A stretch of 64,000 nt of DNA, taken from Acinetobacter sp. ANC 4169 (GTDB lineage: Bacteria > Pseudomonadota > Gammaproteobacteria > Pseudomonadales > Moraxellaceae). Below, one piece after another: positions 39,151 through 48,867 of this stretch (positions are counted from its first letter, which is position 1; every line of letters starts with the position of its first letter). A program made the position numbers and the translations under genes. Where the stretch lies: NCBI RefSeq assembly GCF_002135355.1, contig NZ_NEGE01000016.1:31718-95717 (forward strand), read 5' to 3'. The notes below the pieces were generated by a model. It saw only the letters and a program-made list of their open reading frames with translations, did no database searches and was not told the origin of the DNA.

Positions 39151-39807
39151 CTATTTGGATTCGACTATACGAGCAGGATTGCCCACCACGGTCACGCCAG
39201 CCGGCACACTTTTGGTCACCACAGCGCCCATACCGACAATCGCACCACGGCCAATTACCAAAGGTTGATCAGGTGTGCCCTGCTTGATCATGGCACCGGC
39301 ACCAATATAGGCATGGTCTTGAATATGAATATTGCCGTTGCATTTTACGCCTGGCGCGAAAGTAACAAAATCCCCAATCACACAATCATGCTCGACATAG
39401 CTGTATAAATTGGCATGGAAACATTTGCCGATTTTAATATTCGAGGTAATGCTGACAAATGGACTTAAGGCTGCACCTGCTGCAATCTGGGCATCATCCA
39501 TCAGCACAACATTGTCGGCAGAAATCGACCATAGCTTAATACCATCAGCTTCAAGTTGACTGGCAATTTTTTCACGAATTTTACTGTTGGCGATGGCGAT
39601 CTGCACTGCTTTCACTGCTGCGTCTTCGGCACAAAATGCCGCATAATTCATGGCACGATGACCGTTTACCCTACTCACTTCAGTCAGGGCATCATCAATA
39701 AAGACAATTTCAGAGGCATCATTTTCACGTGCCAGTTGCTGGCGTGCCACAGGCATCAGACTGCGTCCGCAACCTGAAGCGCCGTAAATTGCATAGAGTC
39801 TAGTCAT
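39151..39807 (-). CDS. PglD-like sugar N-acetyltransferase
   Basis: The 218-residue protein has an N-terminal Rossmann-like nucleotide-sugar binding part (LYAIYGASGCGRSLMPVA) and a C-terminal beta-helix with the PglD/NeuD pattern: NLYSYVEHDCVIGDFVTFAPGV with the catalytic His, then HAYIGAGAMIKQG and VGMGAVVTKSVPAG. It should acetylate the 4-amino group on the sugar made by the two enzymes encoded downstream. It corresponds to QhbB. It overlaps the initiating-transferase gene by eight bases. Confidence 0.9.
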   Translation of the reverse strand: MTRLYAIYGASGCGRSLMPVARQQLARENDASEIVFIDDALTEVSRVNGHRAMNYAAFCAEDAAVKAVQIAIANSKIREKIASQLEADGIKLWSISADNVVLMDDAQIAAGAALSPFVSITSNIKIGKCFHANLYSYVEHDCVIGDFVTFAPGVKCNGNIHIQDHAYIGAGAMIKQGTPDQPLVIGRGAIVGMGAVVTKSVPAGVTVVGNPARIVESK

Positions 39808-40408
39808 TTTTATGTTCCGGCGTGCCGGTGAATTTACTCATGGTCACTTCACCTTCGGCACTGATGTCATCTTTGGCAATCACTTTTTTCACTGTTTTTA
39901 GCATAATTTTAAAGTCTAGCCAAAGCGATTGATTTTCCACATACCAGGTATCAAGCTTGAATTTTTCTTCCCATGAAATGGCATTGCGGCCATTCACCTG
40001 TGCATGTCCGGTCATGCCCGGACGCACATTATGGCGCTTGGCTTGTTCGCTATTATATAAAGGTAAGTATTCCATCAACAACGGACGCGGGCCGACAATA
40101 CTCATATCGCCCTTGATCACATTCCACAGTTCCGGCATTTCATCCAAACTGGTTGCACGCAGCATTTTGCCAAATGAGGTCAGGCGTTCACTATCCGGTA
40201 ATGGGTTGCCGTTTTCATCCACAGCATCTTTCATGGTACGGAACTTAATCATTTCAAAAGGTTTACCGTGCAGCCCCGGACGCACCTGACGAAACAGCAC
40301 CGGTGAACCCAGATTCTTCCTCACCTTGCGCGCCACAATAAAATACAGTGGAGATAAAAGTAGCAATGCCGTGGATGCAATTACTACATCTAAAACACGT
40401 TTCATCAT
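39800..40408 (-). CDS. Initiating sugar-phosphate transferase (PglC/ItrB type), block A
   Basis: The 202-residue enzyme should transfer the diacetamido-trideoxy sugar phosphate to undecaprenyl phosphate. It has one N-terminal membrane helix and the core motifs EMIKFRTMKDA, ATSLDEMPEL, GDMSIVGPRP and VRPGMTGHAQVNGRN. It overlaps the glycosyltransferase before it (ATGA). It belongs to the dehydratase/aminotransferase/acetyltransferase set, as itrB does in A. baumannii. A related but clearly different copy sits at 23101-23724. Confidence 0.9.
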   Translation of the reverse strand: MMKRVLDVVIASTALLLLSPLYFIVARKVRKNLGSPVLFRQVRPGLHGKPFEMIKFRTMKDAVDENGNPLPDSERLTSFGKMLRATSLDEMPELWNVIKGDMSIVGPRPLLMEYLPLYNSEQAKRHNVRPGMTGHAQVNGRNAISWEEKFKLDTWYVENQSLWLDFKIMLKTVKKVIAKDDISAEGEVTMSKFTGTPEHKND

Positions 40409-41547
40409 GCTAATACTCCCATTTCCGCCATCATGTGTTTATTCACTTGATGCACATCATATTTATGCAGCGCAATTTCGCGTGAACGCTGACCCATATA
40501 GGTCATGAGTTTTGGGTCTTGGATAAAATACTGCATGGTTTGAACCAGATCATCGACCGATTTCACCCCGACCAGATAGCCATTTACGCCATTGGATACC
40601 GTTTCACGGCAGCCCGGTGCATCGGTGGTAATGATCGCTCGACCCATAGCCATGGCTTCCAAGACGGTACGTGGAGTACCCTCACGATACGAAGGCAACA
40701 CATACACCGAACTTGCCGCAATGGCCGGGCGTACATCACTCAGCTTACCCCAATAATTGAGCGTGTTGTCGCTGATCCAGCTATCGAGTTCTGATTGAGA
40801 AATCGCAGATGGATTTTCATCAATCCAGCCCACCAAATGGAATTCTGCTTCGGGATATTTTGCTTTAATCAGGCCTGCTGCTTCAGCATATTCTCGGACA
40901 CCTTTATCTCCCAGTAAACGGGCAATCAACAGAAAAGATGCTTTGACTTCAGCTTGTCCATTCAATGGCAATGGCATGACCTCAAAGTCCTGCACATTCA
41001 CGCCAGAGCCATTCACCACTACTGTGGGCTTATGGGTATCAAGCAAGTTCATGTCTTGGAATAGCTTGAGATCATCCGGATTCTGAAAAAAAACTTTTTC
41101 GGCATGCTTGAGTGCCTGTGCATAGAGGCCATGTACCATTTTTTGGAACAGGCTGCGTTTGCCCGCTTCAATATTTTGAAAGGCATAACCTAAACCTGTA
41201 ATCAGCGCAAAACGATGCGGCACTTTAGCTAGCCATGCAGCCAGCGTGCCGTAAATGACCGGTTTAATGGTATAAGACAGTACATAATCCGGCTGAATTT
41301 TACGGATCATCTGATACATGCTTTTGAGCAACTTGAGATCGGCAATCGGATTGGTGCCTGCGCGTTGCATCGGGATCGAATGAACCTGATAGCCCAACTG
41401 CTGCAACTGCTTTAATTCATCAGCAAAGTCTGTCAAGTCAGGTGCGAACACATGAATTTCATAGCCTTTAGCGTGAATGGCTTCTAACAGTTTTCCCCTA
41501 AAATTCAAGGCTGAAGGAAGATAGCTACAAATCATTAAAAACTTCAT
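40405..41547 (-). CDS. Glycosyltransferase (GT4, PglA-like)
   Basis: The 380-residue GT-B protein starts MKFLMICSYLPSALNFRGKL and ends with the GT4 nucleotide-sugar pattern: LLIARLLGDKGVREYAEAA, AEFHLVGWIDENP and PSYREGTPRTVLEAMAMGRAIITTDAPGC, with the EX7E spacing. Its position next to the PglC-like gene resembles PglA, which adds GalNAc to bacillosamine. That would fit UDP-GalNAc availability, but is inference. ATGA overlaps join it to genes on both sides. Confidence 0.9.
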   Translation of the reverse strand: MKFLMICSYLPSALNFRGKLLEAIHAKGYEIHVFAPDLTDFADELKQLQQLGYQVHSIPMQRAGTNPIADLKLLKSMYQMIRKIQPDYVLSYTIKPVIYGTLAAWLAKVPHRFALITGLGYAFQNIEAGKRSLFQKMVHGLYAQALKHAEKVFFQNPDDLKLFQDMNLLDTHKPTVVVNGSGVNVQDFEVMPLPLNGQAEVKASFLLIARLLGDKGVREYAEAAGLIKAKYPEAEFHLVGWIDENPSAISQSELDSWISDNTLNYWGKLSDVRPAIAASSVYVLPSYREGTPRTVLEAMAMGRAIITTDAPGCRETVSNGVNGYLVGVKSVDDLVQTMQYFIQDPKLMTYMGQRSREIALHKYDVHQVNKHMMAEMGVLA

Positions 41548-42638
41548 GCCTGCTGTCTCCACGCTGCCAGATACTGCTGACTGACATATTCGATACTAAA
41601 ATTCTGTTCTACACGTTGACGGGTTAATTGTTTCAGTTCAAGTTTCTGGCTTGGACTCAAGTCAACATAATCCATGATGGCTTTTGCCAAAGCATCCGCA
41701 TCACGTGGCGGAACAATCGAACCCAGCTCTTGCACGATATATTTGGCATCGCCAACATCGGTACTGATACAGGGCAAACCGGATGCCATCGCTTCCACCA
41801 GCACATTGGGAAAACCTTCGGTAATCGAGGTCATCAGGAAGGCATCCATCGATTGATAAAAGGCCGGCATATCAAAGATTTGATCAAGCAACTGCACTTT
41901 TTTTTCATCCAGTTGATATTGCTCAAATAAAGCTTTAACTTCAGGATGATTCAGGCTGGCACCACTACCTGCTATTTTAAAAATGATGTTCTTGTCTTTC
42001 AGCAAGCCCATGGTTTCAAATAAATAGGGATAGCCTTTAGCCGTGTGATAACGTCCGGCAAAACCGATCACACATGGTTCATGCAACTCAGGATTGGGCT
42101 GAAATTTATCCAGAGATACACCATTGGCAATCACCTGTGAATTGGTATTGTTCAGGCCAAAGTTTTGATGCTGCTCCAAAGCAGAATGGGCACAATAAAC
42201 AATGCCTCTGGGCTTCACTGCGAGTATTTTACTCAGTGCTAAAGCAACTTTGGTGCTGATAGATTCCTCTTGAGTTGAAGCCAATGAGTGATGAATGCCC
42301 CAAAACACATTCGGTGGATTCGCCAACCCCATAACACTGAGGCTGGTCAGCACATTGGCATGATACATCCAGCATTGCACCGTTTTTGGAGCTAATGCTT
42401 GCAGTAAATTACGGAGTTTTTTAAGAGTGCTTAAGGTATTTAGACCATTCCAGTTTAAAGCGTAGTATGACTGACACAAAGCCAGCGTATCGGCATAAAC
42501 CTCGGATACTTTCATCAATGTAATAATCACATGATCATATTCATGTTGGGTTTGCTGAACCAGCCGTGACAGCATCATTTCTGCCCCGCCTACACCCGCA
42601 AAGTTGGTGATCACATGAACCATTACCGGCTTGCTCAT
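41544..42638 (-). CDS. Glycosyltransferase (GT4), block A
   Basis: The 364-residue protein has the N-terminal acceptor loop NFAGVGGAEMMLSRLV, then CVIGFAGRYHTAKGYPYL and TSITEGFPNVLVEAMASGLPCISTDVGD, the donor-binding region with the EX7E motif. It is a retaining GT-B glycosyltransferase of unknown linkage. Translation appears coupled: its ATG overlaps the preceding TGA and its own end overlaps the next gene. Confidence 0.9.
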   Translation of the reverse strand: MSKPVMVHVITNFAGVGGAEMMLSRLVQQTQHEYDHVIITLMKVSEVYADTLALCQSYYALNWNGLNTLSTLKKLRNLLQALAPKTVQCWMYHANVLTSLSVMGLANPPNVFWGIHHSLASTQEESISTKVALALSKILAVKPRGIVYCAHSALEQHQNFGLNNTNSQVIANGVSLDKFQPNPELHEPCVIGFAGRYHTAKGYPYLFETMGLLKDKNIIFKIAGSGASLNHPEVKALFEQYQLDEKKVQLLDQIFDMPAFYQSMDAFLMTSITEGFPNVLVEAMASGLPCISTDVGDAKYIVQELGSIVPPRDADALAKAIMDYVDLSPSQKLELKQLTRQRVEQNFSIEYVSQQYLAAWRQQA

Positions 42639-43753
42639 GATGAGGACTCCATCAGGCTTGCATAGCGTTGTAACACCGCAGTTTTATGAAATTGCTGACA
42701 ATGCTGTTCAAACTCTTGCGCATTAAAGTTTATAACATGCTGAAAAATGGCGTGTTGCATGGCACTAGCCAAACCATCCACATCATCACATTCAACCAGT
42801 AAGCCAAACTTTGAATTGGCCAGAATTTCCAATGGCCCACTTGGGCAATTGGTACTGACCACCTTAATTTTAGAGGCCAAGGCTTGAATCAACACGCCCG
42901 GTAAACCTTCCCAGTTTGAGCTTAAAACAAACAGTTCCGCATATTTAAAATAGGCATAGGGATTGGAATCAAAGCCCGGCAAATCCACCACATCGCTTAA
43001 GCCTAAGTCATGTACCAATTGCTCGAGTTCACCGCGTAATTCACCTTCACCTAAAATAATCAACCGTGTTTCGGGGTGCTTGGCATGACATTGGGCAAAA
43101 GCACGAATCAGGCAAGCAAAGTTTTTCGCTTCGGTGAGACGACCTACTGCCAGTACCACTTTGTGTTCAGGCTGAAAAAATCGATGTGCAACAGGTACTT
43201 TTAATTTTTCAAAATAGGCATCATCAATAACAGGGTTGTAAATGGTGACTAAATTCGCTTTTGGATAAGCATAATATTCACGAAAATCATCCAATACACC
43301 ATTGGATACACAAACCACATGATCGGCAGCTGGATAGGTAAAATTCACCAAGGTTTTTAAAATAAATTTTGATAAACCCTGCAGTTTCATATTTTTCGAT
43401 GGCGTGGATACTTCACGTAAAATCAGTTTTGCCTGACTTCTGGCTAATTTTTTTGCCAAGGCACAAACGATATTGCTGTGAGTTTGCGTTGCAATGATGC
43501 AATCATAATCATGTGCCTGCAAACGCTGTTTTAATGGCATTAAAACACTGGCCACACGTCCACAGTCAAAATTGACCAGCTCAATTTTAGGGTCTACTTC
43601 GGCTAATAACTTGGATTTAGCGCCGCTTAAGTCACACACTGCAACATCAACCTGTACCCCACGCTGTACAAAGTTATTGGCCAATTGAATGACCGTACGT
43701 TCTGCCCCGCCACCACCTAAAGTTGGTAAAAAGAACATCACTTTATTCAACAT
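42635..43753 (-). CDS. Glycosyltransferase (GT4), block A
   Basis: The 372-residue protein begins VMFFLPTLGGGGAERTVIQLA and has VLAVGRLTEAKNFACLIRAFA, RLIILGEGELRGELEQLV, VDLPGFDSNPYAYF and SNWEGLPGVLIQALAS, typical GT4 donor elements. The ATG at 43753 has AGGT upstream; a TTG at 43759 is less likely. A run of nine G (plus strand 43770-43778) lies between the stop of the preceding acyltransferase gene and this ribosome site. Confidence 0.9.
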   Translation of the reverse strand: MLNKVMFFLPTLGGGGAERTVIQLANNFVQRGVQVDVAVCDLSGAKSKLLAEVDPKIELVNFDCGRVASVLMPLKQRLQAHDYDCIIATQTHSNIVCALAKKLARSQAKLILREVSTPSKNMKLQGLSKFILKTLVNFTYPAADHVVCVSNGVLDDFREYYAYPKANLVTIYNPVIDDAYFEKLKVPVAHRFFQPEHKVVLAVGRLTEAKNFACLIRAFAQCHAKHPETRLIILGEGELRGELEQLVHDLGLSDVVDLPGFDSNPYAYFKYAELFVLSSNWEGLPGVLIQALASKIKVVSTNCPSGPLEILANSKFGLLVECDDVDGLASAMQHAIFQHVINFNAQEFEQHCQQFHKTAVLQRYASLMESSS

Positions 43754-43769
43754 AATCAAACCTAAATGT

Positions 43770-43778
43770 GGGGGGGGG
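43770..43778. repeat. Homopolymer of nine G between two capsule genes
   Basis: Nine consecutive G on the plus strand (C on the coding strand) sit in the 28-bp gap between an acyltransferase stop and the ribosome site of a glycosyltransferase. The tract is outside both reading frames. Confidence 0.9.
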
Positions 43779-43781
43779 AAA

Positions 43782-44330
43782 TTAATGCGATTGTTTTAAG
43801 GCCTGAATGTCGATGGCCCGCTGTACCCGCTCGGCATAATCGGTGATGCCGGCCAGGTCAGTATCACTGGCACAGCTGGCTTTAATTTTGTCTTGGTAAT
43901 CTTCAAAACTAGACACCACCTTGGCCGGTACGCCAATCGCCACGGCATTATCCGGAATATCTTTGGTCACAACTGAGCCTGCGCCAATCACCACATTCGA
44001 GCCAATCTTCACGCCAGGCATAATAATGCTATTGACCCCGATAAACACATGCGAACCGACCTGAATTGGCGCAAAACGCTGGTAACGCTTGTTATGTTCA
44101 TCTTTGACCAAACAGGTACTGCCATCATGGGTAATAAATTTTACCCCTGAGGTCACGGTAACATCATCACCAATGCTCACCAAAAAGGGTTCGGAGCCCC
44201 AACTGCGAATGTAGATTCTGCAATTGTTGCCGATCGTCACGCCTTTCTTCCGAGCGTATGCCACACTGCCTTTGGCAAAGAAATAGGCCAAATCATAGAC
44301 AGCATTAAAAATAGCACGGATAAAAATCAT
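43782..44330 (-). CDS. Hexapeptide-repeat acyltransferase, block A
   Basis: A 182-residue acyltransferase. The frame extends 44 codons further upstream, but that part crosses a terminator-like hairpin and does not look like the family, so I start at the ATG at 44330 (MIFIRAIFN). The beta-helix shows NCRIYIRSWG, VKFITHDGSTC, VGSHVFIGVNSIIMPGVKIGSN and GAGSVVTKDIPDNAVAIGVPA. A C-terminal extension after the helix (SFEDYQDKIKASCAS) is longer than usual. It likely acetylates a repeat-unit sugar. Confidence 0.82.
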   Translation of the reverse strand: MIFIRAIFNAVYDLAYFFAKGSVAYARKKGVTIGNNCRIYIRSWGSEPFLVSIGDDVTVTSGVKFITHDGSTCLVKDEHNKRYQRFAPIQVGSHVFIGVNSIIMPGVKIGSNVVIGAGSVVTKDIPDNAVAIGVPAKVVSSFEDYQDKIKASCASDTDLAGITDYAERVQRAIDIQALKQSH

Positions 44331-44387
44331 GATTGAAACCTGTGTAACGATCCGATAAAGGCAATAATTTAAGTGAAACAGCAAAAG

Positions 44388-44413
44388 AAAATGGGCTTTC
44401 ATCAGCCCATTTT
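44388..44413. terminator. Terminator-like hairpin inside the capsule operon
   Basis: A perfect 10-bp stem (AAAATGGGCT/AGCCCATTTT) with a six-base loop. T-rich sequence follows on both strands, TTTTTC on the plus strand and TTTTCTTTTG on the minus strand. On the minus strand it lies between two acyltransferase genes and could reduce read-through into the rest of block A. Confidence 0.6.
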
Positions 44414-44470
44414 TTCGACAGATTATTTTAACCGAAAATAAGCCTAACAGATACTGCCCCACATATTGGT

Positions 44471-45082
44471 TTAATCTACTGACTGTAAGGACTTTTCCAA
44501 CTTCTTGGCAGGAATGCCAACATACACCCCTGCCTCAGTGATGGTTTTACTTACCAGAGAACAGGCGCCGACCACGACATTATCGGCAATATTGACGCCA
44601 TCAAGTACTGTCACACGCGCGCCCAACCAGATATTTTCACCCAGATGAATTCCCTGTTTAGTAATTTGATCTTTGATCAAAACATCGGGATCATCAAATT
44701 TATGGTTGCTGGCGATCATAATGCTTTGCGTGCCAATTCGGGTGCTATGTCCAATATTGAGACCACCGCAGCCATTTAAAAATGACTTGGAATTAATACT
44801 GACATCTCGACCAATATGAATGTTGCCACCAAAACATTTGATATAACAGCTTTCACCAATAAAGCTGTTGTCCTCAATGATTAAGCTGGCGCCCGGTTCC
44901 ACAATCAGGCTGACATCATCACCGATATAGACATTTTTGCCGATCTTGACCTGACCAGCAATTTCCAGCTTGCTGCGACGGCCAAAGTATTTAAACTGCG
45001 TGCCAAACGCCAGGTTATAAATACTTTTTCGGCACAATGCAGAGAACCAGTTCAGCAATTTTAAGGCTTTAAAAAAAATCAC
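44471..45082 (-). CDS. Hexapeptide-repeat acyltransferase, block A
   Basis: A 203-residue left-handed beta-helix protein with IGKNVYIGDDVSLIVEPGA, GESCYIKCFGGNIHIGRD, MIASNHKFDDPD (active-site His) and WLGARVTVLDGVNIADN, closing with VYVGIPAKKLEK. I start it at the GTG at 45082: this overlaps the flippase stop as GTGA, with GGAG upstream; a GTG at 45097 is possible. It should acylate a sugar of the repeat unit. Confidence 0.83.
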   Translation of the reverse strand: MIFFKALKLLNWFSALCRKSIYNLAFGTQFKYFGRRSKLEIAGQVKIGKNVYIGDDVSLIVEPGASLIIEDNSFIGESCYIKCFGGNIHIGRDVSINSKSFLNGCGGLNIGHSTRIGTQSIMIASNHKFDDPDVLIKDQITKQGIHLGENIWLGARVTVLDGVNIADNVVVGACSLVSKTITEAGVYVGIPAKKLEKSLQSVD

Positions 45083-46254
45083 TTGGCACTTCTCCACACC
45101 ACATACAAAATGGCAAAGTTATAAAATATCAGGGCAACCGGTACCGCCAATAGCATATAGATTTTATCGCTAATAGACAGATATAAACCACAGAATAAAA
45201 TGACTTTAATACCCAATTCAATCGCCTGCAATCTAAACAGCACCCGGCTATTTCGTTTTGCAATTAAATAGGCCGAACTGGGCGGATTACAAAATACTGC
45301 CCAATACCCCAAAGCCAGTATTTGAAAATATAAGGAGATCCCGCCCCACTCTGCTCCAAAAATCAGCAGATAGACCGATTCAGGCAAGACAAAGAAAATC
45401 GCAAAGAATGGCAACGACAGCAGACTTAAAAAAATACTGCTTTTTAAGGCTTCATGTGCCGAGTCTTGCTGATAAAAGCGACGGATAAAAAACTGCCGGA
45501 TGGTTTGCGACATCAAATTGATGGGAACACGTAATGTCCGTTCGACAATGGCATAAAAACCAACCGCTTGATAACCGACAAAATGTGACACAACATAATA
45601 GGGCAAATTATGTGAAAAACTATTCAGTAAAGCATGCGGAGTATTGCTGAAAATAAAATCTTTATAATGTTTAAAGCTGTACCAACTCACCTGATAAAGC
45701 TTGGTTTTCATAACATATAACATTAACAGCACAATCATCAGCAATGAACTGACGCTATAACTATTAATCAAAGCAATGGAATAAAACAACGGTAAAGTTA
45801 ATTGCACTGCGACTACAATCAGACTTCTAAAAATATTCAAGCCGGCACAAAAGAGTTCTGCCTCATGGGCAAACTTATAATTATAAATGCTTTGAATGAA
45901 GGTATTGGAAAATATCCCTAAGGCAATGGCGGCTACCATATCCCAATGATAAAAAAAACTCAGTATTGCTGCCGCTATCCCGGACAAAACCAAAGAAAAG
46001 ACATTACTCTCAAAGATGAGGCTTTTTTGGTGATGCGGTTCTGCAACCAATAAGGCTTGATCGAGACGCAAATTGGCAACGGTCGATAAGACACTAATGA
46101 TTGCCAGGGCTACGCCATACTGGCCAAAGTCGTGTACGGGATAAAGACGCGTTAAAAAAGGAAGTGCGATAAATGTCATTATCGCACCCACCAAAAGACT
46201 CGATGTGATTAAACCAATCGATTTATATTTGGCTGCTAGCGTGGCTAAGCTCAT
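45079..46254 (-). CDS. wzx: Polysaccharide flippase (Wzx), block A
   Basis: The 391-residue protein has about 12 membrane helices and the MOP-superfamily polysaccharide-flippase start: [36 protein letters not shown]. It should move the lipid-linked repeat unit across the inner membrane. The ATG at 46254 overlaps the stop of the epimerase gene (ATGA). It is of typical Acinetobacter composition, unlike the AT-rich flippase at 31715-32899, and the two do not look like recent duplicates. Confidence 0.9.
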   Translation of the reverse strand: MSLATLAAKYKSIGLITSSLLVGAIMTFIALPFLTRLYPVHDFGQYGVALAIISVLSTVANLRLDQALLVAEPHHQKSLIFESNVFSLVLSGIAAAILSFFYHWDMVAAIALGIFSNTFIQSIYNYKFAHEAELFCAGLNIFRSLIVVAVQLTLPLFYSIALINSYSVSSLLMIVLLMLYVMKTKLYQVSWYSFKHYKDFIFSNTPHALLNSFSHNLPYYVVSHFVGYQAVGFYAIVERTLRVPINLMSQTIRQFFIRRFYQQDSAHEALKSSIFLSLLSLPFFAIFFVLPESVYLLIFGAEWGGISLYFQILALGYWAVFCNPPSSAYLIAKRNSRVLFRLQAIELGIKVILFCGLYLSISDKIYMLLAVPVALIFYNFAILYVVWRSAK

Positions 46255-47276
46255 TTCAGGTTTTGAACATACCACTGCATGGCAAGTTGAATGCCCGCAT
46301 CAATACGAAATTCTGGCGCATAACCCAAAGCATTTTGAATCTTGGCAATGCTGGCTTGGGAATGACGTACATCCCCGGCACGGAATTCACGGTAGACCGG
46401 ATCTTTGACATAATTCACGCCGTTTTCTGCCAATGCCACTTTAATGGCATTAAACAAATCATTCAACGTGGTACGATCACCGACTGCAACATTATAAACC
46501 TGATTTTTTACTGCATCATTCACAGTCGTCGCTGCAAGAATATTGGCTTGCACCGTATTGTCAATAAAACAGAAATCACGACTGGTTTCGCCATCACCAT
46601 TAATGAAAACATCATCACCGGCAATCATCGCTGCGGTCCATTTAGGAATCACTGCTGCATAGGCACCGTTCGGATCCTGACGCTGGCCAAAAACGTTGAA
46701 ATAGCGCAGGCCGACTGCTTTAAAACCGTAACTACGGGCAAAAACATCGGCATACAGCTCATTAACATATTTAGTTACGGCATAAGGTGAAAGTGGATTA
46801 CCAATATTTTCTTCCACTTTAGGCAATGCAGGATGATCACCATAGGTCGAACTGCTGGCTGCATAGGTAAAACTGGATACTTGAGCATCACGTGCCGCAG
46901 TCAACATATTCAGAAAACCGCTGATATTGGTGGCATTGGTGGTGATCGGATCGGCAATGGAACGTGGCACCGAACCTAAAGCGGCTTCGTGCAAGACATA
47001 ATCCACACCGGCACAGGCCTTTTGACAGTCTTCAAGCTGACGGATATCGCCTTCAATAAAGCTGAATTTTGCCCATTGCTCCGGAGTAACCGAACCCTGC
47101 ACTTCATCCAAATTATACTGATGGCCAGTGGCAAAGTTGTCCAAGCCCACCACTTTCTGGTTCAGTTTGAGCAAAGTTTCAAGTAAATTTGAGCCAATAA
47201 AGCCTGCGACACCCGTCACCAGCCAGGTTTTAGGCTGTTGTTGCAATTGTTCACAGATTTTATTAAATGCGTTCAT
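46251..47276 (-). CDS. gne2: UDP-GlcNAc/UDP-GlcNAcA 4-epimerase (WbpP/TviC/Gne2 type)
   Basis: The 341-residue short-chain epimerase has [14 protein letters not shown], the catalytic [17 protein letters not shown] and [12 protein letters not shown] with the YxxxK pair. The extended N-terminus and SSSTYGD region are typical of WbpP/TviC, which act on UDP-GlcNAc and UDP-GlcNAcA. Together with the dehydrogenase gene 20 bases upstream it should give UDP-GalNAcA. Confidence 0.9.
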   Translation of the reverse strand: MNAFNKICEQLQQQPKTWLVTGVAGFIGSNLLETLLKLNQKVVGLDNFATGHQYNLDEVQGSVTPEQWAKFSFIEGDIRQLEDCQKACAGVDYVLHEAALGSVPRSIADPITTNATNISGFLNMLTAARDAQVSSFTYAASSSTYGDHPALPKVEENIGNPLSPYAVTKYVNELYADVFARSYGFKAVGLRYFNVFGQRQDPNGAYAAVIPKWTAAMIAGDDVFINGDGETSRDFCFIDNTVQANILAATTVNDAVKNQVYNVAVGDRTTLNDLFNAIKVALAENGVNYVKDPVYREFRAGDVRHSQASIAKIQNALGYAPEFRIDAGIQLAMQWYVQNLK

Positions 47277-47296
47277 GATTTTTCCTAAAACACAGC

Positions 47297-48574
47297 TTAT
47301 AAACGGATATCAGCTTCAGACTGAGACAACACATATTTCAGATCATAAAGCACATGCTCAGACTTGCCTAAAGCACGAATTTTAGCTGCACCCATCTCTT
47401 TAAACTGATTGTGTGCCACCGCCAAAATCACAGCATCGTAAGTATTATCTTCTAATGTTTGAATTGGGCTAATGCCATATTCATGTTCTGCTTCTTTAGC
47501 ATCCACCCAGGGATCATAAACATCAACATTGACATGATATTCTTGCAATTCTTTAATAATGTCGATAATACGGGTATTACGAATATCCGGGCAGTTTTCT
47601 TTAAAACTGAGTCCTAAAATCAGTACTTTGGCATCTTCAACCTGAATGCGTTTTTTCAGCATGCCTTTGACCAATTGGGTCACCACATAAGCACCCATCC
47701 CATCATTCAAACGACGGCCAGCCAAAATAATTTCCGGGTTATAGCCAATGGCTTGTGCTTTATGGGTTAAATAATAGGGATCGACACCAATACAGTGACC
47801 ACCCACCAGACCCGGACGGAACGGCAGGAAATTCCACTTGGTTCCCGCTGCTTGCAGTACCGCTTCTGTATCAATGCCCATTTTATTGAAGATCAATGCA
47901 AGCTCATTAATCAGGGCGATATTGACATCACGCTGGGTATTTTCAATGACTTTCGCAGCTTCTGCCACTTTAATGCTGGCAGCCTTATGCGTGCCGGCTT
48001 CAATAATCAGGTTATAGACCTGATCGACAAAATCCGCGACTTCTGGTGTAGAGCCCGAAGTAATTTTTAAGATATTGGTTACGCGGTGCAACTTATCACC
48101 CGGATTAATACGCTCTGGGCTGTAACCCGCAAAGAAATCCTGATTGAATTTCAAGCCTGATACTTTTTCCAATTCCGGAATACAGACTTCTTCTGTTGCA
48201 CCTGGATATACCGTTGACTCATAGACCACGATATCGCCTTTTTCCAACACTTTGCCGATGCTTTGCGATGCTTTCACCAACGGTGTTAAATCTGGTTGCT
48301 TGAACTCATCAATTGGGGTGGGAACGGTCACAATAAAGAAGTTGCAGCTCTTTAAATCTTCTAAATTTGTTGTATAGCTGAGATGGTTCGCCAGCTTTAA
48401 TTCTTCAGGTGATACTTCTAAAGTATGATCTTGACCACTTCGCAGCTCATCAATACGTTTTTGATGAATATCAAAACCTACAACAGGAACTTTTTTCCCA
48501 AACTCTACAGCCAAGGGTAAACCAACATATCCTAGACCAATAATGGCAATCTTGAGTTCTGACAGAGTTAGCAT
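47297..48574 (-). CDS. gna: UDP-N-acetyl-D-glucosamine 6-dehydrogenase (Gna/TviB)
   Basis: The 425-residue enzyme oxidises UDP-GlcNAc to UDP-GlcNAcA. It has [47 protein letters not shown] and the active-site Cys in [13 protein letters not shown]; the TviB/WbpA-type sequence separates it from the WecC at 33468. It is the first gene of the leftward capsule operon, divergent from wza, as gna is in A. baumannii loci. Confidence 0.94.
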   Translation of the reverse strand: MLTLSELKIAIIGLGYVGLPLAVEFGKKVPVVGFDIHQKRIDELRSGQDHTLEVSPEELKLANHLSYTTNLEDLKSCNFFIVTVPTPIDEFKQPDLTPLVKASQSIGKVLEKGDIVVYESTVYPGATEEVCIPELEKVSGLKFNQDFFAGYSPERINPGDKLHRVTNILKITSGSTPEVADFVDQVYNLIIEAGTHKAASIKVAEAAKVIENTQRDVNIALINELALIFNKMGIDTEAVLQAAGTKWNFLPFRPGLVGGHCIGVDPYYLTHKAQAIGYNPEIILAGRRLNDGMGAYVVTQLVKGMLKKRIQVEDAKVLILGLSFKENCPDIRNTRIIDIIKELQEYHVNVDVYDPWVDAKEAEHEYGISPIQTLEDNTYDAVILAVAHNQFKEMGAAKIRALGKSEHVLYDLKYVLSQSEADIRL

Positions 48575-48621
48575 TTTTGAGCCTTGCTTATTTGTATAAT
48601 CTAAGAGTAAAAACGGCTTAT

Positions 48622-48630
48622 ATTATAGCA
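48622..48630 (-). promoter_or_regulatory. Extended -10 promoter for the leftward capsule operon
   Basis: On the minus strand the sequence TGCTATAAT (48630-48622) matches a TGnTATAAT extended -10 element. No good -35 box is present. It lies about 48 bases upstream of the gna start, which suits a short leader. Confidence 0.55.
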
Positions 48631-48789
48631 GAAAATCAAATTCTTTCTGTTATTAATTTATACGGCAATTGATTAAAAAGTGGATGAACCAATCAGAACA
48701 AATAACGGTTTTTATTTAATTAAAATCACATTTATCGTTTTTCATTCAACCTGTATCACCTTTTTATTACACATAAATAGCTTACAATT

Positions 48790-48798
48790 TGCTATATT
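48790..48798 (+). promoter_or_regulatory. Candidate promoter for wza-wzb-wzc
   Basis: TGCTATATT at 48790-48798 is an extended -10-like element about 70 bases upstream of the wza start. No convincing -35 box was found. The 293-bp region between gna and wza is very AT-rich and holds no gene. Confidence 0.4.
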
Positions 48799-48867
48799 TA
48801 TTTTCCAATTTGAAAGGTAAAATACATTAAGTTTAAGTTTTTAATAATTTTTACAACAGGATTTCGA

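Noticed and set aside
44331..44462. Longer N-terminus for the acyltransferase at 43782
   Set aside because: It would include the hairpin at 44388-44413 and is unlike the family.
48575..48867. JUMPStart/ops element upstream of the capsule genes
   Set aside because: No GGCGGTAG-like core is present on either strand.
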